64,000 bases of DNA, from the NCBI GenBank assembly GCA_947495575.1, contig CANLZL010000001.1, positions 744,001-808,000 of the forward strand, written 5' to 3'. Shown here piece by piece: positions 44,553 to 53,853 of the stretch. Source of the stretch: an uncultured Nioella sp. (lineage in GTDB: Bacteria; Pseudomonadota; Alphaproteobacteria; Rhodobacterales; Rhodobacteraceae). Position numbers and translations under genes: made by a program. The stretch's first letter is position 1. Each line of letters opens with the position of its first letter. Below the pieces are notes generated by a model, which had not been told where the DNA came from, searched no databases, and saw nothing but the letters and a program-made list of their open reading frames with translations.

Positions 44553-44956
44553 GCTATGGCATGACCAATGCCCTGCAAACGGCCGTCTATGGTGTGTTGA
44601 GCGCGGATGTGGCGCTGGCGGCGATCGTAGGGACGGATATTTTCGATGCAATCCCGGAAGGCACGCCGCCGGATATCTACGTCACTATCGGACCGGAGAA
44701 AGTGCGCGATGCGTCGGACGGGACGGCAGGCGGGGCTGTGCATGATTTCAGCGTCACCGTTACGACGACGAATGCGGGTTACCTACAGGCCAAGGCTGCA
44801 GCCTCGGCGATATCGGATGCGTTGCTGACCACCCCTTTGAGCTTGACCCGAGGCCGTGTGGCACGGGTTCATTTTTACCGCGCCCAAGCCGGGCGAAGCA
44901 GCAACACGCGCCGGATCGAGATCTGGTTTCGTGCGCGCTTGGATGAAGCGTCCTGA
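44549..44956 (+). CDS. GTA tail terminator protein (g8, DUF3168-like)
   Basis: A 135-residue protein: ALQTAVYGVLSADVALAAIVG, IFDAIPEGTPPDIYVTIGPE, and a C-terminal RIEIWFRARLDEAS. DUF3168 proteins cap the tail tube and join it to the head. Starts inside the g7 stop (ATGA). Confidence 0.88.
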   Translation: MSYGMTNALQTAVYGVLSADVALAAIVGTDIFDAIPEGTPPDIYVTIGPEKVRDASDGTAGGAVHDFSVTVTTTNAGYLQAKAAASAISDALLTTPLSLTRGRVARVHFYRAQAGRSSNTRRIEIWFRARLDEAS

Positions 44957-45011
44957 CTGAAAACGAAGGTAGATACCTTCCCTTATCTCACTGAAACTAT
45001 TGGAGAATGAT

Positions 45012-45428
45012 ATGGTAGCCCAAAATGGAAAGGACCTTTTGGTTAAGGTCGATCTGGATGGCACAAGCACTTTTCAGACCATGGCAGGCCTGCGCGCCAG
45101 CCGTTTGAGCTTCAACGCTGAAACCGTGGATGTCACCAGTTTGGAATCGACCGGCGGCTGGCGGGAGCTTTTGGCGGGCGCTGGTGTCAAATCGGCGGCG
45201 ATCACCGGGTCAGGCATCTTTCGCGATGAAGCCACTGATGAACGGGCCCGGCAGATCTTTTTCGACGGGGAAGTTCCCGAGTTTCAGGTCATCATACCGG
45301 ATTTTGGCATTGTCGAAGGCCCGTTCATGATCACCTCGGTTGAATATGCAGGTACCCATGATGGAGAGGCGACCTATGAAATGTCGCTCGCCTCGGCTGG
45401 TGCCCTAAGCTTCACGCCGGCGGTCTGA
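45012..45428 (+). CDS. GTA major tail tube protein (g9)
   Basis: A 138-residue tube protein: MVAQNGKDLLVKVDLDGTST, FNAETVDVTSLESTGGWREL, KSAAITGSGIFRDEATDERARQIF and YEMSLASAGALSFTPAV are all typical of the TP901-1/GTA tail tube family. The ATG at 45012 follows TTGGAGAATG. Confidence 0.92.
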   Translation: MVAQNGKDLLVKVDLDGTSTFQTMAGLRASRLSFNAETVDVTSLESTGGWRELLAGAGVKSAAITGSGIFRDEATDERARQIFFDGEVPEFQVIIPDFGIVEGPFMITSVEYAGTHDGEATYEMSLASAGALSFTPAV

Positions 45429-45430
45429 AC

Positions 45431-45745
45431 ATGGCGAACCCCTGGGCAGGCGAAGTGGCGCTTGAGTTGAACGGAGAACGCCGGGTCATGAAACTGACCC
45501 TGGGCGCCTTGGCTGAGCTGGAAAGCTGGCTGAAGGTCGATAACCTTCCCGATCTTGTTGAGCGTTTCGAAAGCGGTGGGATGAAATCCCGCGATGTGCT
45601 GGCACTTGTCTGCGCAGGGCTGCGGGGGGGCGGCTGGAGCGGGGATCTGACCGATCTGGCAAAAGCCGAGATCGGTGGGGGACCGTTGGAAGCAACGCGG
45701 GCGGCCGCGCTGCTTTTGGCCCTCGCGTTTCGGCCGCCCCAATGA
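45431..45745 (+). CDS. GTA gene g10 product, tail assembly chaperone-like
   Basis: A 104-residue protein (GEVALELNGERRVMKLTLGALAELESWL; core VMKLTLGALAELE) that matches the gene-transfer-agent TAC family. Such proteins precede the tape measure gene and chaperone it. It starts 2 bases after g9 and overlaps the next gene by 4. Confidence 0.85.
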   Translation: MANPWAGEVALELNGERRVMKLTLGALAELESWLKVDNLPDLVERFESGGMKSRDVLALVCAGLRGGGWSGDLTDLAKAEIGGGPLEATRAAALLLALAFRPPQ

Positions 45746-45963
45746 GCGGTGATGGCAGGACGTCCCAGCCCTTTGATTGGCCGGGCCTTATGTGGGCCGG
45801 GATGCAAGGGCTGGGCCTTAAACCGCATGAGTTTTGGGCGCTGACCCCGGCCGAGCTTCTTTTAATGCTGGGCGAGGCAACCGGTTCGGCACCGATGGGG
45901 CGCGCCGGGCTTGAGGCATTGGCCGCCCGTTTCCCCGATTGTGAGGACAAATCCAATGGATGA
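45742..45963 (+). CDS. GTA gene g10.1 product, small tail assembly chaperone
   Basis: A 73-residue protein: FDWPGLMWAGMQGLGLKPHEFWALTPAELLLMLG is the family hallmark (core GLKPHEFWALTPAELLLMLG). It overlaps g10 by 4 bases and the tape measure gene by 8. A programmed frameshift joining the two, as in many phages, was considered; separate starts make it unnecessary. Confidence 0.85.
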   Translation: MSGDGRTSQPFDWPGLMWAGMQGLGLKPHEFWALTPAELLLMLGEATGSAPMGRAGLEALAARFPDCEDKSNG

Positions 45964-46612
45964 AGAACTTGATGATTTCGAAAATGAGCTGAACCAGCTT
46001 GAAGCGTCGCTTGGGACGGCGTCGCAAATGGTTGCCGTCTTTGGGCAAGAGCTGCGGTCGATGCAGGACTCCATGCTCTATACGGGGCGAGAAGTGCAAA
46101 GCCTGAGCCGGTCGTTTGGCAGTGGACTGAGGCGAGCGTTTGATGGGGTCATTTTTGACGGGATGCGCCTGTCAGATGCGTTACGAACCGTTGCACAAAG
46201 CATGATGGATGCAGCCTATAGCACGGCCATCCGCCCTGTGCAGAATGCACTTGGCAGCGCTTTGGCGAATGGTGTGAACGGGCTTGTCGGGGCGGTGTTG
46301 CCGTTTGAGAAAGGCGGCGCGTTTTCCAGTGGTCGCGTAACGCCCTTTGCAAGAGGTGGCGTAGTCGGTGGGCCGACGCCTTTCGCAATGCGTGGTGGGC
46401 TTGGCCTGATGGGCGAAGCCGGTCCGGAAGCAATCATGCCACTAACACGCGGGGCGGACGGCCGCCTTGGTGTGCAGGCGCAGGGCGGTGGGCGTCCAGT
46501 GAACATCACGATGAATATCCAAACCCCAGATGTGCAGGGTTTCCAGCGATCGAAAAGCCAGATCGCCGCCCAGATGAGCCGCGCATTGTCGCGTGGCCAA
46601 CGTAACCGTTGA
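45956..46612 (+). CDS. GTA tape measure protein (g11)
   Basis: A 218-residue tape measure, short as expected for the stubby GTA tail. The N-terminal ~90 residues are helical (LNQLEASLGTASQMVAVFGQEL). The middle has FEKGGAFSSGRVTPFARGGVV, GPTPFAMRGGLGLMGEAGPEAIMPL (core GLGLMGEAGPEAIMPLTRGA), a signature of phage tape measures. Its end (VNITMNIQTPDVQGFQRSKSQIAAQMSRAL) is also conserved (core NIQTPDVQGFQRSKSQIA). Confidence 0.92.
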   Translation: MDEELDDFENELNQLEASLGTASQMVAVFGQELRSMQDSMLYTGREVQSLSRSFGSGLRRAFDGVIFDGMRLSDALRTVAQSMMDAAYSTAIRPVQNALGSALANGVNGLVGAVLPFEKGGAFSSGRVTPFARGGVVGGPTPFAMRGGLGLMGEAGPEAIMPLTRGADGRLGVQAQGGGRPVNITMNIQTPDVQGFQRSKSQIAAQMSRALSRGQRNR

Positions 46613-46625
46613 GGGAGTAGGCCAG

Positions 46626-47258
46626 ATGAAGTTTCACGAAATTCGCTTTCCAGCCAATTTGAGCTTTGGCTCGGTTGGAGGACCAGAGCGGCGCACGGAA
46701 ATTGTGACGCTCGCTAATGGGTTTGAAGAGCGCAATACGCCCTGGGCGCATTCCAGACGCCGCTATGATGCGGGCATTGGGCTGCGGTCTTTGGACGACA
46801 TCGAGACAATGGTGGCGTTTTTTGAGGCGCGCCAAGGACAATTGCACGGTTTCCGTTGGAAGGACTGGTCAGATTTCAAAACGGCGCGCCCATCAGCAGA
46901 AGTTGACGCATTGGATTGTGTCCTTGGTGAGGGCGATGGCGCAACACGCGCGTTTCAATTGATCAAGACCTATAGCTCTGGCGAGCAATCCTATGCGCGC
47001 CCGATCTCCAAACCGGTCGAAGGGACAGTGCTGGCTGCATTTGATGGCGCCGAACTGGTTGAATCCGTGCATTACGAAGTGGACTATTCGACAGGAATTG
47101 TGACCTTTACCGACGCGCCCGATATCGGGGCGATTGTGACCGCCGGATTTGAATTTGACGTGCCAGTCAGGTTTGACGTCGACGGCATCCAGACCTCGGT
47201 TGCCAATTTCCAGGCGGGCGAAGCGCCTGCGGTTCCAGTTGTCGAGATCCGGGTATGA
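46626..47258 (+). CDS. GTA distal tail protein (g12, DUF2460)
   Basis: A 210-residue protein: FHEIRFPANLSFGSVGGPERRTEIV, RRRYDAGIGLRSLDDIETMVAFFEAR, GQLHGFRWKDWSDFKT and YEVDYSTGIVTFTDAPDIGAIV are diagnostic (short cores FHEIRFPANLSFGSVGGPER; GQLHGFRWKDWSDFKT). It forms part of the tail tip. GAGGGAG precedes the ATG. Confidence 0.93.
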   Translation: MKFHEIRFPANLSFGSVGGPERRTEIVTLANGFEERNTPWAHSRRRYDAGIGLRSLDDIETMVAFFEARQGQLHGFRWKDWSDFKTARPSAEVDALDCVLGEGDGATRAFQLIKTYSSGEQSYARPISKPVEGTVLAAFDGAELVESVHYEVDYSTGIVTFTDAPDIGAIVTAGFEFDVPVRFDVDGIQTSVANFQAGEAPAVPVVEIRV

Positions 47259-48160
47259 GCGGGCGCGACGGTCTGCTGGAGCACCTGAAAACCGGCACCA
47301 CTCATGTCGCTCGTTGCTGGCGGGTGACCCGACGCGATGGCGAGAAATTTGGTTTCACAGATCATGACCAGCCGATTGTGTTCGATGGGACCGAGTTCAA
47401 GGCGGACACGGGCCTGACGGCGGCGGCTTTGTCACAATCTACCGGGCTATCAGTGGACAATACTGAAGCGATCGGTGCGCTAAGTGATGTGTCGATTACG
47501 GAGGCAGATATCCTTGCCGGGCGCTTTGACGGCGCCGCGGTCGAGGCGTTTCTTGTTGACTGGTCCAAGCCTGAAAACCGGGTGCTGCAGTTCAAAGGCA
47601 GTTTTGGAGAGCTCGAGCGTCAGGCTGGAGCCTTTCAAGTTGAATTGCGCGGTCTGGCCGAGGCAATGAATCGCCGCGAAGGCCGCATTTACCAAAAGCC
47701 CTGCCCGGCCATCTTGGGTGATGGGGATTGTGGGTTTGACCTGTCGACACCGGGATATTCGGATGAACGGGGTGCGGACCGCATCGAGGACCGCCGAATT
47801 TTCATTTTTGAAGGTCTGGACAGCTTTACGCCACGTTGGTTCGAGCGAGGCAGGCTGACCGTTTTATCTGGCACGGCCAAGGGATTGGTGGGTGTCATCA
47901 AAAACGATCGTTATGCCGAGGGCGAACGCCGGGTCGAGCTTTGGGAGGACCTTCGGGCTGAGGTCCAGCCGGGGGATCTGCTGCGCCTTGAGGCGGGCTG
48001 TGACAAACGGGTGGAAACCTGTCGATTGAAGTTTGCGAACCTCATCAACTACCGCGGTTTTCCACATATACCAGGTGAAGATTGGCTGATGGTGCATCCC
48101 ACTCGGTCCCAGGGCACAAATTCCGGCGGAAGCCTGTTCCCGACAGGAGGTGACGGATGA
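47255..48160 (+). CDS. GTA baseplate hub protein (g13, DUF2163)
   Basis: A 301-residue protein: HLKTGTTHVARCWRVTRRDGEKFGFTDHD (core RCWRVTRRDGEKFGFTDHD), LVDWSKPENRVLQFKGSFGE, YQKPCPAILGDGDCGFD and the Cys-containing CDKRVETCRLKF with FPHIPGEDWLM. The cysteines resemble those that bind an Fe-S cluster in related tail hubs, by inference. Four-base overlaps on both sides. Confidence 0.92.
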   Translation: MSGRDGLLEHLKTGTTHVARCWRVTRRDGEKFGFTDHDQPIVFDGTEFKADTGLTAAALSQSTGLSVDNTEAIGALSDVSITEADILAGRFDGAAVEAFLVDWSKPENRVLQFKGSFGELERQAGAFQVELRGLAEAMNRREGRIYQKPCPAILGDGDCGFDLSTPGYSDERGADRIEDRRIFIFEGLDSFTPRWFERGRLTVLSGTAKGLVGVIKNDRYAEGERRVELWEDLRAEVQPGDLLRLEAGCDKRVETCRLKFANLINYRGFPHIPGEDWLMVHPTRSQGTNSGGSLFPTGGDG

Positions 48161-48588
48161 AGGATGTTGTGGAAGCGGCCAGGGGTTGGCTCGGCACGCC
48201 GTACATTCATCAAGCCTCGTTAAAAGGGGCAGGCTGCGACTGCCTTGGTTTGATCCGTGGAATTTGGCGCGACGTCTTAGGGGCCGAGCCCGAAGGCGTT
48301 CCGCCGTATACGCAGGACTGGTCAGAGCCACAGGGTGACGAACGGCTTTGGCAGGCCGCGATGCGCCATATGGTTCCCAAGCAGATAGCTGCGGAAGCAT
48401 CGGGCGATGTCTTGCTTTTCCGTATGCGGGACGGTGCAGTCGCCAAGCATCTTGGGTTGCAATCCCACATCGGCTCAGACGCCCGGTTCATCCATGCCTA
48501 CAGCGGGCATGGTGTTGTTGAAAGCGCTCTGACACCGCCGTGGGAACGGCGGATCGTCGCGCGCTTTGCATTTCCTGAAAGGACCTGA
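48157..48588 (+). CDS. GTA cell-wall peptidase (g14, NlpC/P60 family)
   Basis: A 143-residue cysteine peptidase likely to open the recipient cell wall or complete the tail tip. The active-site Cys lies in KGAGCDCLGLIRGIWRD, the catalytic His in ARFIHAYSGHGVVES, and WLGTPYIHQAS precedes them. This is the short phage type (no binding domain). It lies between the hub and the large tail-tip protein. Confidence 0.92.
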   Translation: MKDVVEAARGWLGTPYIHQASLKGAGCDCLGLIRGIWRDVLGAEPEGVPPYTQDWSEPQGDERLWQAAMRHMVPKQIAAEASGDVLLFRMRDGAVAKHLGLQSHIGSDARFIHAYSGHGVVESALTPPWERRIVARFAFPERT

Positions 48589-48592
48589 ATTC

Positions 48593-51500
48593 ATGGCAAC
48601 GATCCTCTTATCGGCTGCAGGCGCGGCCATCGGTGGCCTGAGCTCCGGCACTTTTCTGGGTTTGACAGGCGCTGTCGTTGGCCGTGCCGTGGGGGCCACG
48701 CTAGGCCGCGTAATCGACCAACGGCTGCTTGGCGCGGGTTCGGATGTGATTGAGCAGGGACGGTTGGACCGGTTTCGATTGACTGGGGCCGCTGAAGGCG
48801 CGGTTGTTGCACGACTTTTCGGGCAGATGCGTCTGGGGGGGCAGGTGATCTGGTCCACCAGGTTTCAAGAAACTGTCACCAAAACCGGCGGCGGCAAGGG
48901 CGCGCCACCACAGCCCAAGACGGCGCAATACTCTTATTCTGTCAGTTTAGCGCTGGCTCTGTGCGAAGGCGAGATTTCGCGTGTTGGGCGCATATGGGCC
49001 GATGGCACTGAAATCGCGCAAACTGACATCACGATGCGGGTCTATCGCGGCACCGACGATCAGATGCCAGACCCAAAGTTGGAGGCGGTCGAAGGCGCCG
49101 GGCAGGTCCCTGCCTATCGAGGTATTGCCTACGTGGTGATTGAGGATCTGGATCTTTCAGCCTATGGCAATCGTGTCCCGCAGCTCAGCTTTGAAGTGGT
49201 TCGCGCGGCGGATCCTGTTCTGTTGGACACACCACCTGCGCCGGCCAAGGCCATTCGGGGCGTCGCGATGATGCCGGGTACGGGCGAGTATGCTCTGGCG
49301 ACGTCTCCGGTCAGTTTGAATTACGGATTTGGCAAGTCAAAAAGCGCCAATATCAACACGGCAGCGGGTAAAGCTGATTTCGCAGTTGCCCTGGATAATC
49401 TGCAGGGTGAGCTGCCCAATTGCGGGGCGACATCTCTGATTGTCGGTTGGTTCGGTGATGATTTGCGAGCAGGCCAGTGCACGGTCAAGCCAAAGGTTGA
49501 GCAAGATCAGGCTGATAGCCCTGAAATGCCTTGGCAGGTTGCGGGTCTTACCCGAAATACGGCTGAAGTCCTGTCGCAAGTCGACGGGCGAGCGATTTAT
49601 GGCGGGACGCCAACAGATCAATCCGTGATCGAGGCCATCGAGGCCCTGAATACCGCAGGGCAGGATGTGATGTTCTATCCGTTCCTTTTGATGGAAATTC
49701 TTGAAGGTAGTGGCAAGCCAGATCCGTGGGCTGAAACTGGTGAACAGCCTGCCCTGCCGTGGCGGGGGCGCATCACCGGAGAGAAGGCGCCTGGTATCAC
49801 AGGAACGCCTGACCAGACGGCCTCGGCCAGGGGCGAAGTCGCTACCTTTTTTGGCACTGCGTCCGCCTCCGATTTTGCCGTCGTTGGACAGGATGTCGTC
49901 TATTCGGGCCCGCCTGAATGGTCCTATCGCCGGTTTATCCTTCACTGCGCTGCACTATGCGCGGCTGCGGGCGGTGTGGAGAGTTTTTGTATCGGGTCTG
50001 AAATGCGCAGCCTGACCCAGTTGCGCGATGAAAGCGGATTTCCCGCTGTGCAGCAGTTCATTGATCTTGCGGCAGAGGTGCGTCTTTTGCTGCCTGACGC
50101 AAAGCTTTCCTATGCGGCAGATTGGTCAGAGTATTTCGGCTACCATCCGCAGGACGGCTCGGGCGACGTTTACTTCCATCTCGATCCCCTTTGGGCGGAT
50201 GCGAATATCGACTTTATCGGCATCGACAATTACATGCCACTGAGCGATTGGCGGGATGGGCAGGACCATGCCGATGCCTCAATTGGATGGCGGTCGATCT
50301 ATGATCACGAATATCTGCAGTCCAATATCGAGGGTGGTGAAGGTTATGACTGGTACTACCCAAGCGACGCTGCCCGTGCAGCGCAGCGTCGCGAAGCGAT
50401 TTCCGACGGTGCCCACGGCGAGGATTGGATCTACCGGTTCAAGGACTTGAAAGGGTGGTGGCAACACGCGCATTTCAACCGAAAAAGTGGCGCGCTGGAG
50501 GAAAACCTGGTTCCCAACACTGTAGACTTATCGGGCTGGGTGGGATCAGCAATTCTCGGGGCCGGAAACGGCCCTGATCCGTTTGGCGGTAGCGACAACT
50601 TTATTCTCGAAGACAGTTCGGCCACTGCATTTCAAAATAAATTCGCATGGTCCGCCGCCAGCAATGGCGCGACGGAGTTTGTGGCTTCGATTTATGTAAA
50701 GGCGCATCCGACGGCCGCCGAGAATCAGGTTGCGACCTATCGCATCACCGTTCAGGGCGTGTCGAATTTCGTTAATCTCAAATGGTATGCCGATGATCCG
50801 TCTGTCCCTTTGGCGCCAGATCTGATCGGTCCAGGAAACTTGCGATCCTATGGTCAGGTAGATGTCGGCGGTGGATGGTATAGGGTTTGGGCAAAGTTTA
50901 CTCTGGAAACAATCGGGACCTTACTTGCTGTTCTTTACCCGGCCCTTTCACCAGGAGCGCAGGGTGCGATAGGGCCAATCCAGGCCTTTGGCCCGATGTT
51001 GACCAAATCATTTACTGAACTGACTCCCTATTTTCCGAATGGGACTAACTCACCGATAGTGCTGTCCAGTACTCAGTGGGAGCCTCAATCGAAACCCGTG
51101 CGTTTTACCGAGTTAGGTTGCGCAGCAATTGATAAAGGAACCAACCAGCCCAACAAGTTTCTTGATCCCAAAAGCTCTGAATCGGCAATTCCCCATTTCT
51201 CAAATGGCCGACGAGATGACCTAATACAGATGCAATATCTGCGCGCTATGTTCGGGTATTGGACAGATCCTGACCATAATGGTGTTTCCGATATTTATGG
51301 CGGGTCGATGATCGACATGGACCACGCATATGTCTGGGCTTGGGATGCGCGGCCATGGCCCGCGTTTCCCGGCAATCAGGAGCTTTGGTCGGATGGTGCA
51401 AATCATGCGCGCGGGCATTGGATTTCGGGCCGCATGGGGGGGCAGCCATTGGCCGATGTGGTGGCCGAGATCTGCGAAATGGCTGGGATCGGGGATTACG

Positions 51501-53062
51501 ATGTCTCCGAGCTTTTTGGATTTGTGCGTGGTGTAACTTCTGGTGATGTCGAAAGCGCGCGGGCCCGCCTTCAGCCTTTGATGTTGGCCTATAGCTTCGA
51601 AGCTATCGAGAGGGATGGGCGGCTGGTTTTCCGCACGCGTACGGGTGATCCTGATGCCTCTGTGCAGACGGAATGGATGGCAGAAGATGATGAAGGGGCG
51701 GTTGCACCGGTCCATATTCGTATTCCGGAGGCCGATATGGTGGGGCGCATCCGGCTGAGCCATGTGGAGGCGACCGGCGCTTATGAAACGCGGGTCGCTG
51801 AGGCTATTTTTCCCGATGATTCTGACGAAGTTGTCAGTGATAGCGATTTGCCTTTGGTGCTCACACAAGCCGAGGCAAACGGTATTGCCGAACGGTGGTT
51901 GGCCGAGGCACGGGTATCTCGCGATAGCGTGAGTTTCGCGTTGCCCCCCTCTCGTCGGGACTTGAGCGCTGGGTCCGTCCTTGCGTTGGAGGATGGCAGC
52001 ACATGGCGCATCGACAAGTTCGAGGATGCGGGCGCGCTGAAGGTGGAAGCTGTTCGCACGGAGGCCGAGATTTACGAGCCCTCAGACTCGATTGAGGAAA
52101 GTGTTGCGCTTGAACCCTTTGTACCGCCGCTACCGGTGAGCCCGGTCCTGATGGACCTTCCTCTGTTAACCGGGGAAGAGGTGCCCCACGCCCCGACTAT
52201 TGCGGTCGCTGCAGAACCATGGCCAGGTGTCGTGGCGGTTTACAGTGCCCCGTCAGATTCCGGCTATGTTTTGAACAAGCTGGTCGATGTGGTCTCGGCC
52301 GTCGGCACCTTGGAAACGCCCCTTTTTCGGGCAACGCCCGGCGCATGGGACAAGGGACCCGCACTGCGGGTCAGGATGGCAAGTGGCAGTCTCAGTTCGG
52401 CAGAGATTGAGGCCGTTTTGAACGGCGCCAATGCAGCGGCAATCGGTGATGGTGACGGAGGCAATTGGGAAGTGATTCAATTCGCCAGTGCCACATTAGT
52501 GGGAGAGGACCTTTGGGACATCTCGCTGCGCCTTCGGGGGCAAGCGGGTTCGGATGGGATCATGCCGGATGAATGGCCCTCAGGATCCCTTTTCGTTCTT
52601 TTGGACGGGCGGCAAACACAGCTTGAGATGCCGTTGTCCGCACGCGGCCTATCGCGTCATTACCGCATTGGGCAGGCTGCCAAGAGCTACGACCATCCGG
52701 CTTATCGACATGTTCAAATCGCCTTCGATGGCGCCGGGTTAAGGCCTTATGCACCGGCCCACCTAAAGACCGAACGCAACGGCGCGGGACAGGGTCTGAG
52801 CTGGATCCGGCGCACCCGCATTGATGGTGACAGCTGGCAAGGGGCGGACGTGCCGCTGGGGGAGGACAGCGAAGCCTATATCATTCGCGTCTCAGATGCT
52901 GGCGGCATCAAACACGAGGCCACGACCACCACGCCTGGCTACCTCTATTCCGATGCCCAGGCAGCCTCGGACGGCATAACTGCCCCGTACAATATCGAAG
53001 TTGCGCAAATCTCGGCGCAATTTGGCCCAGGACCATTTGCAAGGATCGAAATCAATGGTTGA
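48593..53062 (+). CDS. GTA host-specificity / tail-tip megatron protein (g15) with inserted domain
   Basis: A 1489-residue tail-tip protein. It has an N-terminal hydrophobic Gly-rich region, a TIM-barrel glycoside-hydrolase-like domain (about 430-870; FCIGSEMRSLTQLRDE, LSYAADWSEYFGYHPQDGSGDVYFHLDPLW with core YAADWSEYFGYHPQDGSGDV, FIGIDNYMPLSDWR, FTELGCAAIDKGTNQPN), and then phage-tail domains. Between WWQHAHFNRKSG and WEPQSKPVRFTELGC lies a ~195-residue segment (about 634-828) absent from the usual order. It starts NLVPNTVDLSGW and includes EFVASIYVKAHP and GWYRVWAKF, resembling a carbohydrate-binding beta-sandwich. The RcGTA homolog is about 1300 residues, consistent with the insertion. Confidence 0.92.
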   Translation: MATILLSAAGAAIGGLSSGTFLGLTGAVVGRAVGATLGRVIDQRLLGAGSDVIEQGRLDRFRLTGAAEGAVVARLFGQMRLGGQVIWSTRFQETVTKTGGGKGAPPQPKTAQYSYSVSLALALCEGEISRVGRIWADGTEIAQTDITMRVYRGTDDQMPDPKLEAVEGAGQVPAYRGIAYVVIEDLDLSAYGNRVPQLSFEVVRAADPVLLDTPPAPAKAIRGVAMMPGTGEYALATSPVSLNYGFGKSKSANINTAAGKADFAVALDNLQGELPNCGATSLIVGWFGDDLRAGQCTVKPKVEQDQADSPEMPWQVAGLTRNTAEVLSQVDGRAIYGGTPTDQSVIEAIEALNTAGQDVMFYPFLLMEILEGSGKPDPWAETGEQPALPWRGRITGEKAPGITGTPDQTASARGEVATFFGTASASDFAVVGQDVVYSGPPEWSYRRFILHCAALCAAAGGVESFCIGSEMRSLTQLRDESGFPAVQQFIDLAAEVRLLLPDAKLSYAADWSEYFGYHPQDGSGDVYFHLDPLWADANIDFIGIDNYMPLSDWRDGQDHADASIGWRSIYDHEYLQSNIEGGEGYDWYYPSDAARAAQRREAISDGAHGEDWIYRFKDLKGWWQHAHFNRKSGALEENLVPNTVDLSGWVGSAILGAGNGPDPFGGSDNFILEDSSATAFQNKFAWSAASNGATEFVASIYVKAHPTAAENQVATYRITVQGVSNFVNLKWYADDPSVPLAPDLIGPGNLRSYGQVDVGGGWYRVWAKFTLETIGTLLAVLYPALSPGAQGAIGPIQAFGPMLTKSFTELTPYFPNGTNSPIVLSSTQWEPQSKPVRFTELGCAAIDKGTNQPNKFLDPKSSESAIPHFSNGRRDDLIQMQYLRAMFGYWTDPDHNGVSDIYGGSMIDMDHAYVWAWDARPWPAFPGNQELWSDGANHARGHWISGRMGGQPLADVVAEICEMAGIGDYDVSELFGFVRGVTSGDVESARARLQPLMLAYSFEAIERDGRLVFRTRTGDPDASVQTEWMAEDDEGAVAPVHIRIPEADMVGRIRLSHVEATGAYETRVAEAIFPDDSDEVVSDSDLPLVLTQAEANGIAERWLAEARVSRDSVSFALPPSRRDLSAGSVLALEDGSTWRIDKFEDAGALKVEAVRTEAEIYEPSDSIEESVALEPFVPPLPVSPVLMDLPLLTGEEVPHAPTIAVAAEPWPGVVAVYSAPSDSGYVLNKLVDVVSAVGTLETPLFRATPGAWDKGPALRVRMASGSLSSAEIEAVLNGANAAAIGDGDGGNWEVIQFASATLVGEDLWDISLRLRGQAGSDGIMPDEWPSGSLFVLLDGRQTQLEMPLSARGLSRHYRIGQAAKSYDHPAYRHVQIAFDGAGLRPYAPAHLKTERNGAGQGLSWIRRTRIDGDSWQGADVPLGEDSEAYIIRVSDAGGIKHEATTTTPGYLYSDAQAASDGITAPYNIEVAQISAQFGPGPFARIEING

Positions 53063-53765
53063 TACCCCAAATCTGACCCTTCCCCTTCTTGCGGCCAGTC
53101 AGGCCCAGAAACATGTGACGGTAAATGAGGCCTTGATGCGGCTGGATAGCATGGTGCAGATTCGACTTTTGTCCAAGAACCTGGCCACGCCGCCTGCGGT
53201 CGCAAATGAGGGGGATTGCTATGCGGTGCCACCATTTTCCGTGAATGATTGGTCTGGCCGTGATGGCGACATAGCCCAGTTTTCAAACGGTGGGTGGATC
53301 TTCGTGACGCCGCAAAAGGGCTGGCAGGCCTATGTGGTAGATACAGGCAATCTGAATGTCTTTGATGGGACCGAATGGCGGGCAGGCGCAGTTTCCGTGA
53401 CCCCAAGCGGCGCCGGGATGAACATTCGCAGCCTTGAAGCGGACGAGGTTTTGGGGGCAGGGCCAACCCACACAACCAGCCTTTTGTTCCCGGAACGGGC
53501 AATCGTTTTTGGCGTGACAGGTCGGGTGACAGACGCGATCACGGGTACTCTGACCGATTGGCGTCTTGGCGATGCGACATCGAATGATCGCTTCGGCAAC
53601 GGGCTTGGGCTTGCGCAGAACTCCTGGGTCAACGGCCCGACCGCACCCTTTGTTGTTTGGGCGGATACGCCTTTGGTGTTGACCGGCAATGGCGGGGATT
53701 TCGCATCGGGCACAATTCGTTTGACCGTATTCTACGCCGATTTGACGATCCCGGATCCTGTATAA
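53055..53765 (+). CDS. DUF2793 protein, probable GTA tail-fibre component
   Basis: A 236-residue protein starting NLTLPLLAASQAQKHVTVNEAL, the hallmark of DUF2793, then FSVNDWSGRDGDIAQF and GWQAYVVDTGNLNVFDGTEW (core AYVVDTGNLNVFDGTEW). The C-terminal half is beta-rich. From memory, the RcGTA tail fibre (rcc00171, encoded away from the main cluster) is a DUF2793 protein; here it is attached to the cluster. It overlaps g15 by 8 bases. It probably contacts recipient cells. Confidence 0.82.
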   Translation: MVDTPNLTLPLLAASQAQKHVTVNEALMRLDSMVQIRLLSKNLATPPAVANEGDCYAVPPFSVNDWSGRDGDIAQFSNGGWIFVTPQKGWQAYVVDTGNLNVFDGTEWRAGAVSVTPSGAGMNIRSLEADEVLGAGPTHTTSLLFPERAIVFGVTGRVTDAITGTLTDWRLGDATSNDRFGNGLGLAQNSWVNGPTAPFVVWADTPLVLTGNGGDFASGTIRLTVFYADLTIPDPV

Positions 53766-53853
53766 ACTTTTGTGATCAACGCCATGACGGGTTTGAACTT
53801 GGTTTCCTCTCCCTATCTGAGGTAGGATGGGGCAAGGCAATTAGGAGGCCGTC

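Noticed and set aside
45742-46612. Programmed frameshift fusing g10.1 to the tape measure gene
   Set aside because: Each gene has its own start and they overlap by only 8 bases; no slippery sequence stands out.
38530-53765. GTA cluster as an ordinary integrated prophage
   Set aside because: No integrase, attachment site, repressor, replication or lysis genes are seen, and the gene order matches RcGTA.
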